Shown here piece after piece: positions 8,243 to 16,815 of a stretch of DNA of 44,727 nt. The DNA lies in assembly GCF_902459805.1 (NCBI RefSeq), contig NZ_CABPST010000019.1, positions 1 to 44,727 on the forward strand, given 5' to 3'. The notes under the pieces are model-generated. The model had not been told where the DNA came from and searched no databases. It saw nothing but the letters and a program-made list of their open reading frames with translations. How positions within the stretch are numbered: the stretch's first letter is position 1; the number at the start of each line of letters is the position of its first letter. The DNA comes from Pandoraea bronchicola. GTDB lineage: Bacteria; Pseudomonadota; Gammaproteobacteria; Burkholderiales; Burkholderiaceae. A program made the position numbers and the translations under genes.

Positions 8243-8995
8243 ATGACAGACATTCTTGCCGTTGCGCTTTACGCCATGCAGGACGACATGGCTCGACTAA
8301 ACGGGGTGGCGACTAACCTCGCAAATCTCTCGACGCCGGGCTACAAGCGTCAGGTGCCGGTCAGCGCTGGCTTCGGTGCCATGGTCGCGGGCCTGTCGGG
8401 CGCCGCATCCGGTATGTCGGGGGAGATAGCTGGCGGTATCGCGCAAGCCGGCACGGCAGCAAGCGTGCAACGCATCGATCCCCGTCCCGGCACGCTCAAA
8501 CGCACAGGCGCGCCGCTCGATTTCGCGATCAATAGCGAGGGCTTCTTCGAAATCGCGACACAGAGCGGCCCGGCCTATACACGCAAGGGCAACTTTCACG
8601 TGGATGCGCGAGGGCGTCTGGTGACGGAGCAGGGCGATCCTGTCATGGGGAAGGGGGGGGAGATTGTGCTGACCGGAAGCCATCCGGTGGTCGATGCTGC
8701 GGGCAACGTGACCGAGAGCGGTCAGCCAGTCGCACAACTGCGCGTCGTCGGCTTCGAGCGCGCCGATAGACTCTCGCCGCTGGGATACGGCATGTACGCA
8801 GCGAACGGCCCAGGCAACGCCATGCAGGACGTCGATCTTCAGGTGAGGCAAGGCTATCTGGAGAACGCCAACGTCACGAACATGCAGGAGATGGTGCAGT
8901 TGATGCAAACGATGCGCCACTTCGAATCGATGCAGAAAGTCGCGCAGGGGTACGACGACATGCTGGGCAACGCCATCCGAAAGTTGTCGGATTGA
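8243..8995 (+). CDS. flgF: Flagellar proximal rod protein FlgF
   Basis: A 250-residue member of the FlgF/FlgG/FlgE family. It has the N-terminal rod signature ANLSTPGYKR (family ANxxTxGYK), the middle segment GAPLDFAINSEGFFEI, and the C-terminal coiled segment LENANVTNMQEMVQLMQTMR. FlgF is exported without a cleaved signal and forms part of the rod that crosses the periplasm. A GAGGAG lies 12 bases before the ATG. The 133-base gap after it (8996-9128) contains no gene that I can see. Confidence 0.93.
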   Translation: MTDILAVALYAMQDDMARLNGVATNLANLSTPGYKRQVPVSAGFGAMVAGLSGAASGMSGEIAGGIAQAGTAASVQRIDPRPGTLKRTGAPLDFAINSEGFFEIATQSGPAYTRKGNFHVDARGRLVTEQGDPVMGKGGEIVLTGSHPVVDAAGNVTESGQPVAQLRVVGFERADRLSPLGYGMYAANGPGNAMQDVDLQVRQGYLENANVTNMQEMVQLMQTMRHFESMQKVAQGYDDMLGNAIRKLSD

Positions 8996-9128
8996 CCCTC
9001 GGAAAAATTCGATAGCAACGACGCTGCAAGCAAGACAGCGAAACGAAATAAGCAGTAATACACACGGCGAGGCCGGTCGGCGACAAGCGACCGCATCGCG
9101 AAATCGAAGCGAAGTATCGGGGAACGGG

Positions 9129-9923
9129 ATGATCGACGCACTCTACATCGGCGCGACGGGGATGCAAGCACAGCAACTCAACGTCGACACGATTGCACAG
9201 AACTTGGCCAACGTCGGCACGACGGGCTACAAACGGAACTCGGTGAGCTTCACCGACCTGATCGCGCGCGAAGCGACGCCGCTCGCGCGTTCTTCGGACG
9301 CCGCGATTGCGGGGCCGCTGGCGGCACTGCCGCATCTGGGCAGCGGCGTCGCAGTGGGCCACATGGCCAAAGTGTTCGAGGGCGGTGACATGAAGAAGAC
9401 CGGCTCGCCGCTCGACATCGCCATTCAGGGGGAAGGGTTTCTCAGCGTCACACTGCCTGACGGCAGCGAAGCCTTCGCGCGCGGCGGCACGCTCAAGGTC
9501 AACAGCGACGGTCAACTGGCGACGTCCAGCGGTTATGCCCTGCGCCCCGGCATCACGATTCCGGACAACGTCCAGGCGATCGCGATTGCCGCTGACGGCA
9601 CCGTCAATCTCACCGTGCCCGGACAGTCGACCCCTATCGAAGCGGGACACCTCGAATTCGTGCGCTTCACGGATGCCGGATCGCTGACGGCGCTCGGCGA
9701 GAACACCTACCGTGCAAACGACGCTTCCGGCGCGGCGATTCAGGTCACACCCGGACAGAACGGCGTGGGCACGCTACAGCAGGGCTTTCTGGAGGGCTCG
9801 AACGTCAAGCTGGTCGACGAAACGGTGGGCCTGATGGTGGCGCAGCGTGCCTATGAGGCGAGCGTCAAGGTTGTCCAGGCGGCTGACGAAATGCTGGGAA
9901 TGGTTAACAACCTTCGTCGCTGA
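9129..9923 (+). CDS. flgG: Flagellar distal rod protein FlgG
   Basis: A 264-residue protein of standard FlgG length. It begins MIDALYIGATGMQAQQ, has the rod motif LANVGTTGYKRNSVSFTDLI, the segment GSPLDIAIQGEGFLSV, and the C-terminal helix LVDETVGLMVAQRAYEAS. FlgG builds the distal rod that passes through the P and L rings, whose genes follow directly (flgA, flgH, flgI). It is exported by the type III gate encoded upstream. The start follows GGGGAACGGG, and the stop shares a base with the first possible flgA start. Confidence 0.96.
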   Translation: MIDALYIGATGMQAQQLNVDTIAQNLANVGTTGYKRNSVSFTDLIAREATPLARSSDAAIAGPLAALPHLGSGVAVGHMAKVFEGGDMKKTGSPLDIAIQGEGFLSVTLPDGSEAFARGGTLKVNSDGQLATSSGYALRPGITIPDNVQAIAIAADGTVNLTVPGQSTPIEAGHLEFVRFTDAGSLTALGENTYRANDASGAAIQVTPGQNGVGTLQQGFLEGSNVKLVDETVGLMVAQRAYEASVKVVQAADEMLGMVNNLRR

Positions 9924-10972
9924 TGCGGGGTGCTTCGTCCATGGGGCGCGGCGGGGTCATGTCGAACGCACTTCCCCTGTTCGTAGTCACGCTTTCTATC
10001 GCTGCGACGGTAACGGCGCGTAGTGCGCATGCCGACGGCGTGTCGATCGAACTGCCGGTTAGGGTAAGTGTTGTCGGGGCCACCGTGAAGCTGGGTGACA
10101 TCGCAAAGGTCGAGGGTGACGCAGACGAGGTAGCACGTGTTCAGACCATCGATCTCGGTCCGGCGCCGCCAGTGGGGGCGCCGATTCGACTGACGCGCGC
10201 GGCGCTCGCTCGCTGGGTGGCGTCGCGCACGGGTCAGAGTAGCGGAAGTGGTGAACGAGCGGCGCAGGTGCAGTGGCGCGGTGCCGAAGTGGTGCAGATC
10301 GAATTGAAGGCGCAGACGCTGACATGGTCGCGTATCGACGCTGCAGCCCGCGAGCGATTGACGAACTGGCTCGATGCGCGTGTCGACCAGCTGAAGCTGA
10401 CGCCGCTCGATCGCGGGAGCGATCTGTTGGTCGCGCCGGGCGACGTGCGGCTCAGGCCCAGGGCAATGGCACCCGACGCGTTGGCCCAGCCCGTCATGAC
10501 GCTGTGGGTCGATGTGCTGATCGACGGCGTTGTGAGCAAAACTGTGCCGGTGCGATTTCGTGTGGACGGCACGCAGCGCGTCTGGGTTTCTAGAAGCGAT
10601 CAGCCGCCGGGCATTGCGCTGGTAGCTGAGGCATTCGAATTGCGCGATACCCCGTTGTCGTCGATTCGTCAGCGCGCATTGACGGTGACAGATTTGCGTG
10701 GGATGAGCGGTAGTGTGGTCGGTGCACGATTGCGCCGCTCGGTGCGCGCCGGACAGATGCTGGCTACTGATGACATCGAATCTGCGCCGGATGTGGCGCG
10801 TGGCAAGACGGCCACGCTCACAGTGAGTTGGGGCGCAGTGGTAGTGGAGAGCCCGGTCGAGGTGATGCAGGACGGGCGACAGGGGGAGTGGGTGCGCGTG
10901 CGTCCGAAAACATCGAGCGAAGCCGTACTCGCTCGCGTGGCAGGTCCGGGGAAATTGGAGATTTCGCGATGA
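9923..10972 (+). CDS. flgA: P-ring assembly chaperone FlgA
   Basis: About 349 residues from the ATG at 9923 that overlaps the flgG stop, or 337 from the ATG at 9959 (MSNALPLF...), which places the hydrophobic signal peptide ending ARSAHA right at the N-terminus; the latter looks more natural. The C-terminal SAF-like domain (~res 220-345) holds LRRSVRAGQMLATDDIE and GKTATLTVSWGAVVVE. FlgA is a periplasmic chaperone for FlgI. It is longer than the ~220 residues of enteric FlgA, as in many betaproteobacteria. The stop overlaps flgH. Confidence 0.9.
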   Translation: MRGASSMGRGGVMSNALPLFVVTLSIAATVTARSAHADGVSIELPVRVSVVGATVKLGDIAKVEGDADEVARVQTIDLGPAPPVGAPIRLTRAALARWVASRTGQSSGSGERAAQVQWRGAEVVQIELKAQTLTWSRIDAAARERLTNWLDARVDQLKLTPLDRGSDLLVAPGDVRLRPRAMAPDALAQPVMTLWVDVLIDGVVSKTVPVRFRVDGTQRVWVSRSDQPPGIALVAEAFELRDTPLSSIRQRALTVTDLRGMSGSVVGARLRRSVRAGQMLATDDIESAPDVARGKTATLTVSWGAVVVESPVEVMQDGRQGEWVRVRPKTSSEAVLARVAGPGKLEISR

Positions 10973-11550
10973 AAGCAGTCGTGTGGCGCGCGCTAGCCGT
11001 GCTCGCACTCATGTCGTTGTGGCAAGTGGCCGGCGCAGAGAGCCTCTATCGCGAGGATACCTATCGCCCCATCACGGCGGACAACAAAGCGTTTCGCGTC
11101 GACGACGTGCTCACGGTACAGGTGTTCGAGAACGCCAGCGCGACGAGCAATTCGGATACGACCACGCGGCGCACCAACGACATTGCGGCCGACGTGAACC
11201 TCACGCGAAACCCGTCCATTGCCGCGAGTCTCGGCGTCAAGGGCGACTTCGACGGTGGCGGAAGAACGCAGCGCGCCGGCCGGTTGCTCGCGCAGATCAC
11301 TGTGGCAGTCAGGGAAGTCATGCCCAACGGCGATCTGAAGATCTCCGGCGAGCAAATGCTCACGATCAACGACGAGCAACAGAAAATCCAGCTCGAAGGG
11401 CGGGTACGTCCGCAGGATATCTCGGATGGCAACGTCGTGCTCTCGACACGCATCAGCGACGCGCGCATCAACTATGTCGGCTATGGCGATCTCGCCGAGC
11501 GCGGACGTCGCGCGTGGTGGCGAAAAGCGCTGGACTTTATCGGATTCTGA
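10969..11550 (+). CDS. flgH: L-ring protein FlgH, without a lipoprotein cysteine
   Basis: A 193-residue FlgH. The core is typical: VDDVLTVQVFENASATSNSDT, ISGEQMLTINDEQQKIQLEG, GRVRPQDIS, and the C-terminal GDLAERGRRAWWRKALDFIGF-type end (compare GxxxxxxxxGWxxRxFxxxxPF). Known FlgH proteins are outer-membrane lipoproteins with a lipobox cysteine. Here the signal segment ends QVAGAESLY, and the whole protein has no cysteine, so it appears to be a signal-peptidase I substrate anchored by its fold alone. The ATG at 10969 overlaps the flgA stop (ATGA). Confidence 0.92.
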   Translation: MKAVVWRALAVLALMSLWQVAGAESLYREDTYRPITADNKAFRVDDVLTVQVFENASATSNSDTTTRRTNDIAADVNLTRNPSIAASLGVKGDFDGGGRTQRAGRLLAQITVAVREVMPNGDLKISGEQMLTINDEQQKIQLEGRVRPQDISDGNVVLSTRISDARINYVGYGDLAERGRRAWWRKALDFIGF

Positions 11551-11558
11551 CGAACGCC

Positions 11559-12746
11559 ATGACGCAAGTACATTTCACGACTTCTCATAGCGCCCGCGTC
11601 GGCCGGCTCCGACGCTTTGCGCGTATTGCGAGTCGCGCATTGCTGGGGCTGTGCATGACGCTGGTGCTGCCTGTGATGGCAGCGACTGACGACAGCGACC
11701 GGGTGCGCATCAAGGACCTTGGGCATCTGAAAGGCTGGCGTGAGAACTCTCTGGTCGGTTACGGCATCGTCACGGGTCTCGCGGGCACGGGAGATTCGCC
11801 GACCAACCGCACCACGCGCCAGGCGCTGGCCAATGCGTTCTCGCAGTTCAATCTGACGGTCGCGCCTGAACAGATTCAAAGCCGAAACGTGGCCGTGGTG
11901 ATGGTGACGGCATCGTTGCCGACGTTTGCTCGCGAGGGTGACACGCTCGACGTCACCGTGACGTCGGCTGGCGACGCGCGCAGTCTCGTCGGCGGTTCGT
12001 TGCTGATCACGTCGCTCAAGGCGCCAAACGGCCGGGTCTATGCGCTGGCTCAGGGATCGGTCACCGTCGGCGGCTACCGGTACGACGCGAACGGCAACGT
12101 GGTGCAGAAAAACCACCCGACGGTCGGTGAGGTGCCGGGCGGTGCCACGGTGGAAGTCGGTACGAGCGCAGAGATGGTCAGCGCCCGTCAGACACTGACG
12201 TTCGTGCTGACCGATCCGGACTACACGACGGCATCGCGCATCGCCGCGGCGATCAATCGTCAGGTATCGCCGGGGCTGGCCAACGCACGCGACGCTGCCG
12301 GCATCGAAGTGCGTGTGCCCGGCTCGGACACACAGTTGGTGGATTTCATTGCCGCGCTTGAAAACGTGACGGTGGCACCGGATCGGCGTGCGCGGGTGGT
12401 GATTAACGAGCGTACCGGCGTGGTGGTTTCGGGAGGCGATGTCCGTATCGCGAAGGTCGCCATTTCGCATGGCGACCTCAAGATTTCCATCGTGACGGAG
12501 AACGTGGCTTCTCAACCGATGTTCGTCAGCCGGACCGGCCCCGGGGTGCGGACTGCCATTGTGACCAACTCGCGCATCGACGTGGACGAGCAGAACGGTC
12601 CGGGTTTCGTCGCCGCGCAACACAACACCGTAGCGGATCTGGTGCAGAGCCTGGCCCGCATGAAGACCAACACGCGCGACATCATCTCGATTCTGCGCGC
12701 CTGCAAGGCCGCGGGTGCACTGCGCGCCGAGCTTATCGTTCAGTAA
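11559..12746 (+). CDS. flgI: P-ring protein FlgI
   Basis: A 395-residue secreted protein with a signal peptide ending near LPVMAA. The mature chain starts with RVRIKDLGHLKGWRENSLVG and continues YGIVTGLAGTGD, both conserved in FlgI. The C-terminus has the usual MKTNTRDIISILRACKAAG stretch. FlgI polymerises around the rod in the peptidoglycan layer with the help of FlgA. The chosen ATG at 11559 lies 8 bases after the flgH stop; the N-terminus before the hydrophobic core is long and basic, so a later start is possible. flgB follows after 11 bases. Confidence 0.95.
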   Translation: MTQVHFTTSHSARVGRLRRFARIASRALLGLCMTLVLPVMAATDDSDRVRIKDLGHLKGWRENSLVGYGIVTGLAGTGDSPTNRTTRQALANAFSQFNLTVAPEQIQSRNVAVVMVTASLPTFAREGDTLDVTVTSAGDARSLVGGSLLITSLKAPNGRVYALAQGSVTVGGYRYDANGNVVQKNHPTVGEVPGGATVEVGTSAEMVSARQTLTFVLTDPDYTTASRIAAAINRQVSPGLANARDAAGIEVRVPGSDTQLVDFIAALENVTVAPDRRARVVINERTGVVVSGGDVRIAKVAISHGDLKISIVTENVASQPMFVSRTGPGVRTAIVTNSRIDVDEQNGPGFVAAQHNTVADLVQSLARMKTNTRDIISILRACKAAGALRAELIVQ

Positions 12747-12757
12747 GGAGACCGTGG

Positions 12758-13123
12758 ATGTCGTCGATTTTTGATACCGCAACCGTGGCGCAAGTCGCTG
12801 CCGCCCTCGATCGTGCGGTGTTGCGTCAGCAAGTCGGCTCGGCAAATATTGCGAACGCCAACGTAGGTGGGTACGTCGCGCAGCAGGTCGACTTCGACGC
12901 ACAGATGGCGGCGTTCGGCGGGCGCACGGAATCATCGCAGGCGTTGCCGGCAGGTGTGAGCGTTCGCGCGCGTCTGGACAACGACGGTTTGCCGCAACCG
13001 GTCCAGTTGGACCAGGAAGTGGCGGAGTTGTCGCAGAACACGCTGCGCTTTCAGGCGTTGACCAAGGCGCTCGGCAAGCAGTTCGCGATGCTGGCGGTCG
13101 CCGTGGCCGACGGCAAGCGCTAA
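12758..13123 (+). CDS. flgB: Flagellar proximal rod protein FlgB
   Basis: A 121-residue rod protein, slightly short for FlgB (usually ~130-140). It has the rod motif in modified form, NIANANVGGYVAQQVDF, and the C-terminal helix ELSQNTLRFQALTKALG, which matches the FlgB family (N-x-x-x-Y-x-A-x-x). AAGGAG precedes the ATG at good spacing. It lies in the standard flgB-flgC-fliE-fliF order, whose products build the proximal rod on the MS ring. Confidence 0.92.
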   Translation: MSSIFDTATVAQVAAALDRAVLRQQVGSANIANANVGGYVAQQVDFDAQMAAFGGRTESSQALPAGVSVRARLDNDGLPQPVQLDQEVAELSQNTLRFQALTKALGKQFAMLAVAVADGKR

Positions 13124-13151
13124 CGCTCGCGAAAACGGGGAGACACAAAGC

Positions 13152-13580
13152 ATGGACTTCAGTCAGACATTCGCCATCAGCGCGGCAGGTATGCAGATCG
13201 AGCGCCTGCGCGTGGATGTGGCCGCCATGAACCTGGCCTACGCCAACACGATGCAAACGCCTGAGGGTGGCTATCAGCCGATGCGTGTCGTCGCACAGGT
13301 GACCGGCCGAGCGTCGTCGTCGTTCGGCGACACCGTGTCGCGCTGGCTCGGCAACACCGAGCTTGCCGTCGCATCTACGGGGGCGCAGCCGCGCAATGTC
13401 TACGAACCGGGCAACCCGTTTGCAGACACTCGGGGCTACGTGCACTACCCGAACGTGGATTCGGCCACGGAAATGATGAACATGATGAGCGCAACGCGTG
13501 CTTACGAAGCCAACATTGCTGCCATGAACATGGCGAAGACCATGGCCCTGAAGGCGCTCGATATTGGGGGCGCCGCATGA
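13152..13580 (+). CDS. flgC: Flagellar proximal rod protein FlgC
   Basis: A 142-residue protein of normal FlgC length. Seen: the N-terminal helix ISAAGMQIERLRVDVAAMNLA, with the rod motif altered to YANTMQTPEGGYQPM, then YVHYPNVDSATEMMNMMSAT and RAYEANIAAMNMAKTMA, which are typical FlgC C-terminal sequences. Exported by the type III gate, it forms the rod with FlgB, FlgF and FlgG. The start follows GGGGAG, and the stop overlaps the fliE start by four bases (ATGA). Confidence 0.94.
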   Translation: MDFSQTFAISAAGMQIERLRVDVAAMNLAYANTMQTPEGGYQPMRVVAQVTGRASSSFGDTVSRWLGNTELAVASTGAQPRNVYEPGNPFADTRGYVHYPNVDSATEMMNMMSATRAYEANIAAMNMAKTMALKALDIGGAA

Positions 13581-13891
13581 GTGCAGACGCAATTGCCGCT
13601 ATTGAAGTGTTGCAGGCCGGTGGCGCTGCTGCGCCGGCTGCACTGGCAGAGGCCGGACAGGCGCAGGCCGGTAATGCTTTTGGTACCGCTGTCTCGCAAG
13701 GGCTGGCGCAAGTCAACGGGCAGTTGCTTGCGTCGAGCGAGCAGGTGCATGCGCTGGCGACGGGAAACGTCGAGAACTTGCATCAGGTCATGATGCGTCT
13801 CGAGGCGGCGGGCCTGACGTTCCAGTTGTTCATGCAAGTGCGCAATCGCGTACTCGAAGCGTATCAGGAAGTGATGCGCATGCAGGTGTAA
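13577..13891 (+). CDS. fliE: Rod-MS ring adaptor FliE
   Basis: A 104-residue protein whose second half carries the FliE signature: helix VENLHQVMMRLEAAGLTFQ followed by LFMQVRNRVLEAYQEVMRMQV. FliE is the first exported protein; it joins the MS ring (FliF) to the proximal rod and helps gate opening. It overlaps flgC by four bases. The 61 bases before fliF hold only its ribosome-binding region. Confidence 0.93.
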   Translation: MSADAIAAIEVLQAGGAAAPAALAEAGQAQAGNAFGTAVSQGLAQVNGQLLASSEQVHALATGNVENLHQVMMRLEAAGLTFQLFMQVRNRVLEAYQEVMRMQV

Positions 13892-13952
13892 GCCTGCGGA
13901 AGACGCAGTGAATCACAACATAAAGCACACAGTGAATCGGGGAGAGTGAGCG

Positions 13953-15398
13953 GTGAACGGATTTTGGCAAGGACTTGAGCGGCGCGCACGCGTCGGCCTT
14001 GTAGCTGGTGTGGTGGCGATCTGCGTGGGTCTGGGTATCGGCACGTGGTGGATGATGCGAAGCGAGTATCAGACGTTGTTCTCGAATTTGAGCAGCGAGG
14101 ATATGGGCGTCATGGTCGCGGAACTCGACCGCATGAAGGTCCCGTATCGCATCGCAGACGACGGGCACACGTTGCTCGTCGACAAGGACGCGGTGCTCAG
14201 GACGCGCATCAAGCTGATGGCCAAGCCGTTGGCGCTTCATGGCGCAGTCGGCTTCGAGTTGTTCAACAACGCGGACTTCGGCATGACCGAGTTCGCTCAG
14301 AAGGTGAATTTCCAGCGCGCTTTGCAGGGAGAGATCACCCGCACGATCATGTCACTCGACGAAATCGAGAGTGCTCGCGTGCATCTGGCGACACCGGAAG
14401 AAGGGCTGTTCAAACGTCCCGATGCGCACGGCAAGGCGTCGGTGACGCTGAGCCTGCGTCAGGGCCGTGCGCTGAGTCCTGAGCAGGTCACCGGCATCCA
14501 GCGACTGGTTGCAGCGGCCGTACCGGGCGTGTCGGCGCAGGATGTGACGATCATTGACCAGCACGGCATTGCGCTCACTCGGGCGGGACGTGCTGGTGCG
14601 GCTTCGGCCGGTGGCAGCGATGCGCTCGATATGAAGCGCGATATGGAAACATACCTGACGCGCAAGGTCGATGGCGTCATCCGGCAAGCGCTGGGCGAGG
14701 GCGAAGCGCTTGCGAGCGTCGACGTCACGCTCGACATGCAGGACTCACAGGTCACGACCGAAGACGTGACGAGCGCACCGGGCAAACCTGGGGACGCACC
14801 GTCCGGTGTCCTCGTGCGCGAGCGCGAAGTCATTCAGGAAGGCAGCACGCCGCTGGCGAGCCGACTGAACGACAACGCCACTGGCGCGAGTTCGCAGCGC
14901 GAATCGGAATATCAGGTGGGCAAACGCGTCGAGCGCCGCAGTCAGTCGGCGGGCACGTTGCGCAAGGTCGATGTGGTGGTGGTGTCTCGCAAGCCGTTGG
15001 ATGTCGATGCATCGGCGCGCCTGCGTGAGGCGGTCGCCGCGGCCGTCGGCGCGGTGCCGTCGCGTGGCGACACCATTGTCGTGCAAACGTTTGCCAGAAC
15101 ACCTGCGACGGCGTCGGACACGACCGTTGCACCCACGTCGACGGCAGTGCCACCGTCGCAGGTGGCCGCAGCTTCTGCCAGTCCATCGCGTGTTGCCGGA
15201 TGGCTGGGCATGTTGCTCGCCGTGGTGGCGCTGGCGTTGCTGGTCTGGCTGGCCGCGTTCGCGAGCCGCCGCAAGGCGGTCGTGCAGCCCGCCCGTTTGA
15301 CCAGTTCTCAACGTGACGCTGCATTGCTGAAGATTCGCGCCTGGATGCAGGAAACGCCTCCGGCACGCCAGGCCGGGGCGGGCGGGGACGGCGTATGA
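13953..15398 (+). CDS. fliF: MS-ring protein FliF (short form)
   Basis: A 481-residue FliF with two membrane segments (about residues 15-37 and 415-440). The ring-building motif region includes SLSSxDM-like NLSSEDMGVMVAELDRM and the secretin-like region ARVHLATPEEGLF. It is shorter than the ~550-600 residues usual in betaproteobacteria. The cytoplasmic tail after the second membrane segment is only ~40 residues, with a weak match (LLKIRAWMQE) to the FliG-binding helix. The start is a GTG at 13953 behind GGGGAGA. The stop overlaps the next gene, where fliG would normally lie. Confidence 0.93.
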   Translation: MNGFWQGLERRARVGLVAGVVAICVGLGIGTWWMMRSEYQTLFSNLSSEDMGVMVAELDRMKVPYRIADDGHTLLVDKDAVLRTRIKLMAKPLALHGAVGFELFNNADFGMTEFAQKVNFQRALQGEITRTIMSLDEIESARVHLATPEEGLFKRPDAHGKASVTLSLRQGRALSPEQVTGIQRLVAAAVPGVSAQDVTIIDQHGIALTRAGRAGAASAGGSDALDMKRDMETYLTRKVDGVIRQALGEGEALASVDVTLDMQDSQVTTEDVTSAPGKPGDAPSGVLVREREVIQEGSTPLASRLNDNATGASSQRESEYQVGKRVERRSQSAGTLRKVDVVVVSRKPLDVDASARLREAVAAAVGAVPSRGDTIVVQTFARTPATASDTTVAPTSTAVPPSQVAAASASPSRVAGWLGMLLAVVALALLVWLAAFASRRKAVVQPARLTSSQRDAALLKIRAWMQETPPARQAGAGGDGV

Positions 15399-15976
15399 GC
15401 GAAGGCCTGCGTCAGGCGGCGCTTGCGCTGCATGCCATGCACCCCGAAGACCGGCGCTGGGCGATGCATTCGCTTGAGGCCGATCAGCGGGACGCCATAT
15501 CGGCGCTGCTTGAAGAACTTGGCGAGTTGGGTATTCCGCGCGATGCATCGCTGTTGCAGTCATTGGGTGAGGGTGACAAAACGGCACGCGTGTTGCTGAC
15601 GGACCAGGACGCCCAGGTACTCGACGCCATGCCGGATGCCGTCGCGATTGCCATGCTGCGGAACGAACCCGCGCGTTTTGTCGAGTTGCTGCTCAACCTT
15701 CACCCCTGGGTGTGGCGCGATGCCTGGTATGCGGCGCAGCCGTCGGCAGCGCTGTCGGGCACGACCATGGGCACCGGCGGTCGTTCGTCCGCGACATCTG
15801 TATCGCCGGAACTACGAGCATCGATGCTGAAGCACGCGCGCGAGGCGTGTGAGGTACTGCAGGCAGACGGAAGGGGCATGAGTGTCCGAGGGCATGGCGA
15901 GACGCGCACCGCTTCGCCATCGATCCTTCACGGTCTGTTCGGTCGATGGAAGCGCTGGCGCGGAGGTCTCGCATGA
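15395..15976 (+). CDS. Protein in the fliG position; not a recognisable FliG
   Basis: A 193-residue soluble, mostly helical protein overlapping fliF (ATGA) and fliH (ATGA), exactly where fliG belongs. FliG is ~330 residues and carries an EHPQ-type motif and the charged torque helix; none of these is seen. The sequence has LHAMHPEDRRWAMHSLEADQ at the start, a middle stretch ARFVELLLNLHPWVWRDAW, a low-complexity Ser/Thr/Gly linker and a basic tail (LFGRWKRWRGG). It may be a strongly reduced FliG N-domain that joins FliF to the C ring, or a new adaptor comparable to SctK in non-motile type III systems. Tight coupling says it is made with FliF and FliH. Confidence 0.75.
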   Translation: MSEGLRQAALALHAMHPEDRRWAMHSLEADQRDAISALLEELGELGIPRDASLLQSLGEGDKTARVLLTDQDAQVLDAMPDAVAIAMLRNEPARFVELLLNLHPWVWRDAWYAAQPSAALSGTTMGTGGRSSATSVSPELRASMLKHAREACEVLQADGRGMSVRGHGETRTASPSILHGLFGRWKRWRGGLA

Positions 15977-16815
15977 CGTTGTCACGCCGTCCCGGCACCG
16001 GGCACCCGGATGTGTTGCGCGACGTGGCGCTGAATGCGGCACCGCGCGTGCTCACGCGTCGTCCTACGGGCTCGGCAGCGCCAGCGCAGACGGTCTCCGA
16101 AGCGCCACAGCAACAGGGGTACGTTGATGAGACGCCGAACGCCGAGTTTGCCGACGGCTACGAAGCAGGATTCACGCAAGGTCTGACGGCTGGCGCGGCG
16201 GAAGGGCGGCAGCAGGGCGTCGTGCAGGGTACGGCGCAGGGTTTCGAGGAAGGGTTTGCGAAAGGTCATGCAGACGGCCATGCTGCTGGCGAGAGAGAGG
16301 GCCGCGATGCGGGATTCGCAGCCGGCATGCAGGAAGCCAGGGCGCAGGTCGATGCACAGCAGGCGCAGTGGCAGGAACATGCTTCGGCGCTGGTGGCGCA
16401 ATTGCAAGGTGAGCGCGCGGCCATGCGCGAGGCGGCCGAGAGCGACATCGTCGAACTGGTCATGACGGCGATTTGCCGGATTGCGGGAGAAGGCGCCATC
16501 AACCGCGACGGCGCGCGCGCCATGATCCGCAACGCCATGCAGCAGGCGTCGCCTGCGCGCGTCATGCGGGTGCGTGTGAACCCGGACGACTTTGGTTGGC
16601 TCAACGCGGGGGCAGTCCCAGGCGATCCGGTGTGGCTCGCCGACAGCGCTGTCGGGCTGGGCGGCTGTATTGTCGAAACCGATGCCGGCACGCTTGACGC
16701 GCGATTGGAGACGCAACTCGAAGCCGTGAAGAACGCATTACGAGACGTCCGTGCTGCACGGGCGGCAGGTGCGGCGGCGGGCGGGCGCGCAACGCAGGGG
16801 CCATCCCATGCTTGA
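15973..16815 (+). CDS. fliH: Flagellar ATPase regulator FliH
   Basis: A 280-residue protein starting at the ATG at 15973 behind GGAGGT, overlapping the previous stop. It shows the glycine-repeat region that marks FliH: GYEAGFTQGLTAGAAEG, QGTAQGFEEGFAKGHADGH and EGRDAGFAAGMQEA (G-x-x-x-G helices). The C-terminal domain (~res 140-270) has SDIVELVMTAICRIAG and VRVNPDDFGWL. FliH dimers hold the ATPase FliI at the C ring (FliN). The stop overlaps the fliI start by 8 bases. Confidence 0.92.
   Translation: MTLSRRPGTGHPDVLRDVALNAAPRVLTRRPTGSAAPAQTVSEAPQQQGYVDETPNAEFADGYEAGFTQGLTAGAAEGRQQGVVQGTAQGFEEGFAKGHADGHAAGEREGRDAGFAAGMQEARAQVDAQQAQWQEHASALVAQLQGERAAMREAAESDIVELVMTAICRIAGEGAINRDGARAMIRNAMQQASPARVMRVRVNPDDFGWLNAGAVPGDPVWLADSAVGLGGCIVETDAGTLDARLETQLEAVKNALRDVRAARAAGAAAGGRATQGPSHA

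Noticed and set aside
11481-13592. A 703-codon antisense open frame across flgI, flgB and flgC
   Set aside because: The plus-strand genes there are certain; the antisense product is Arg/His rich with no recognisable domain and no ribosome site.
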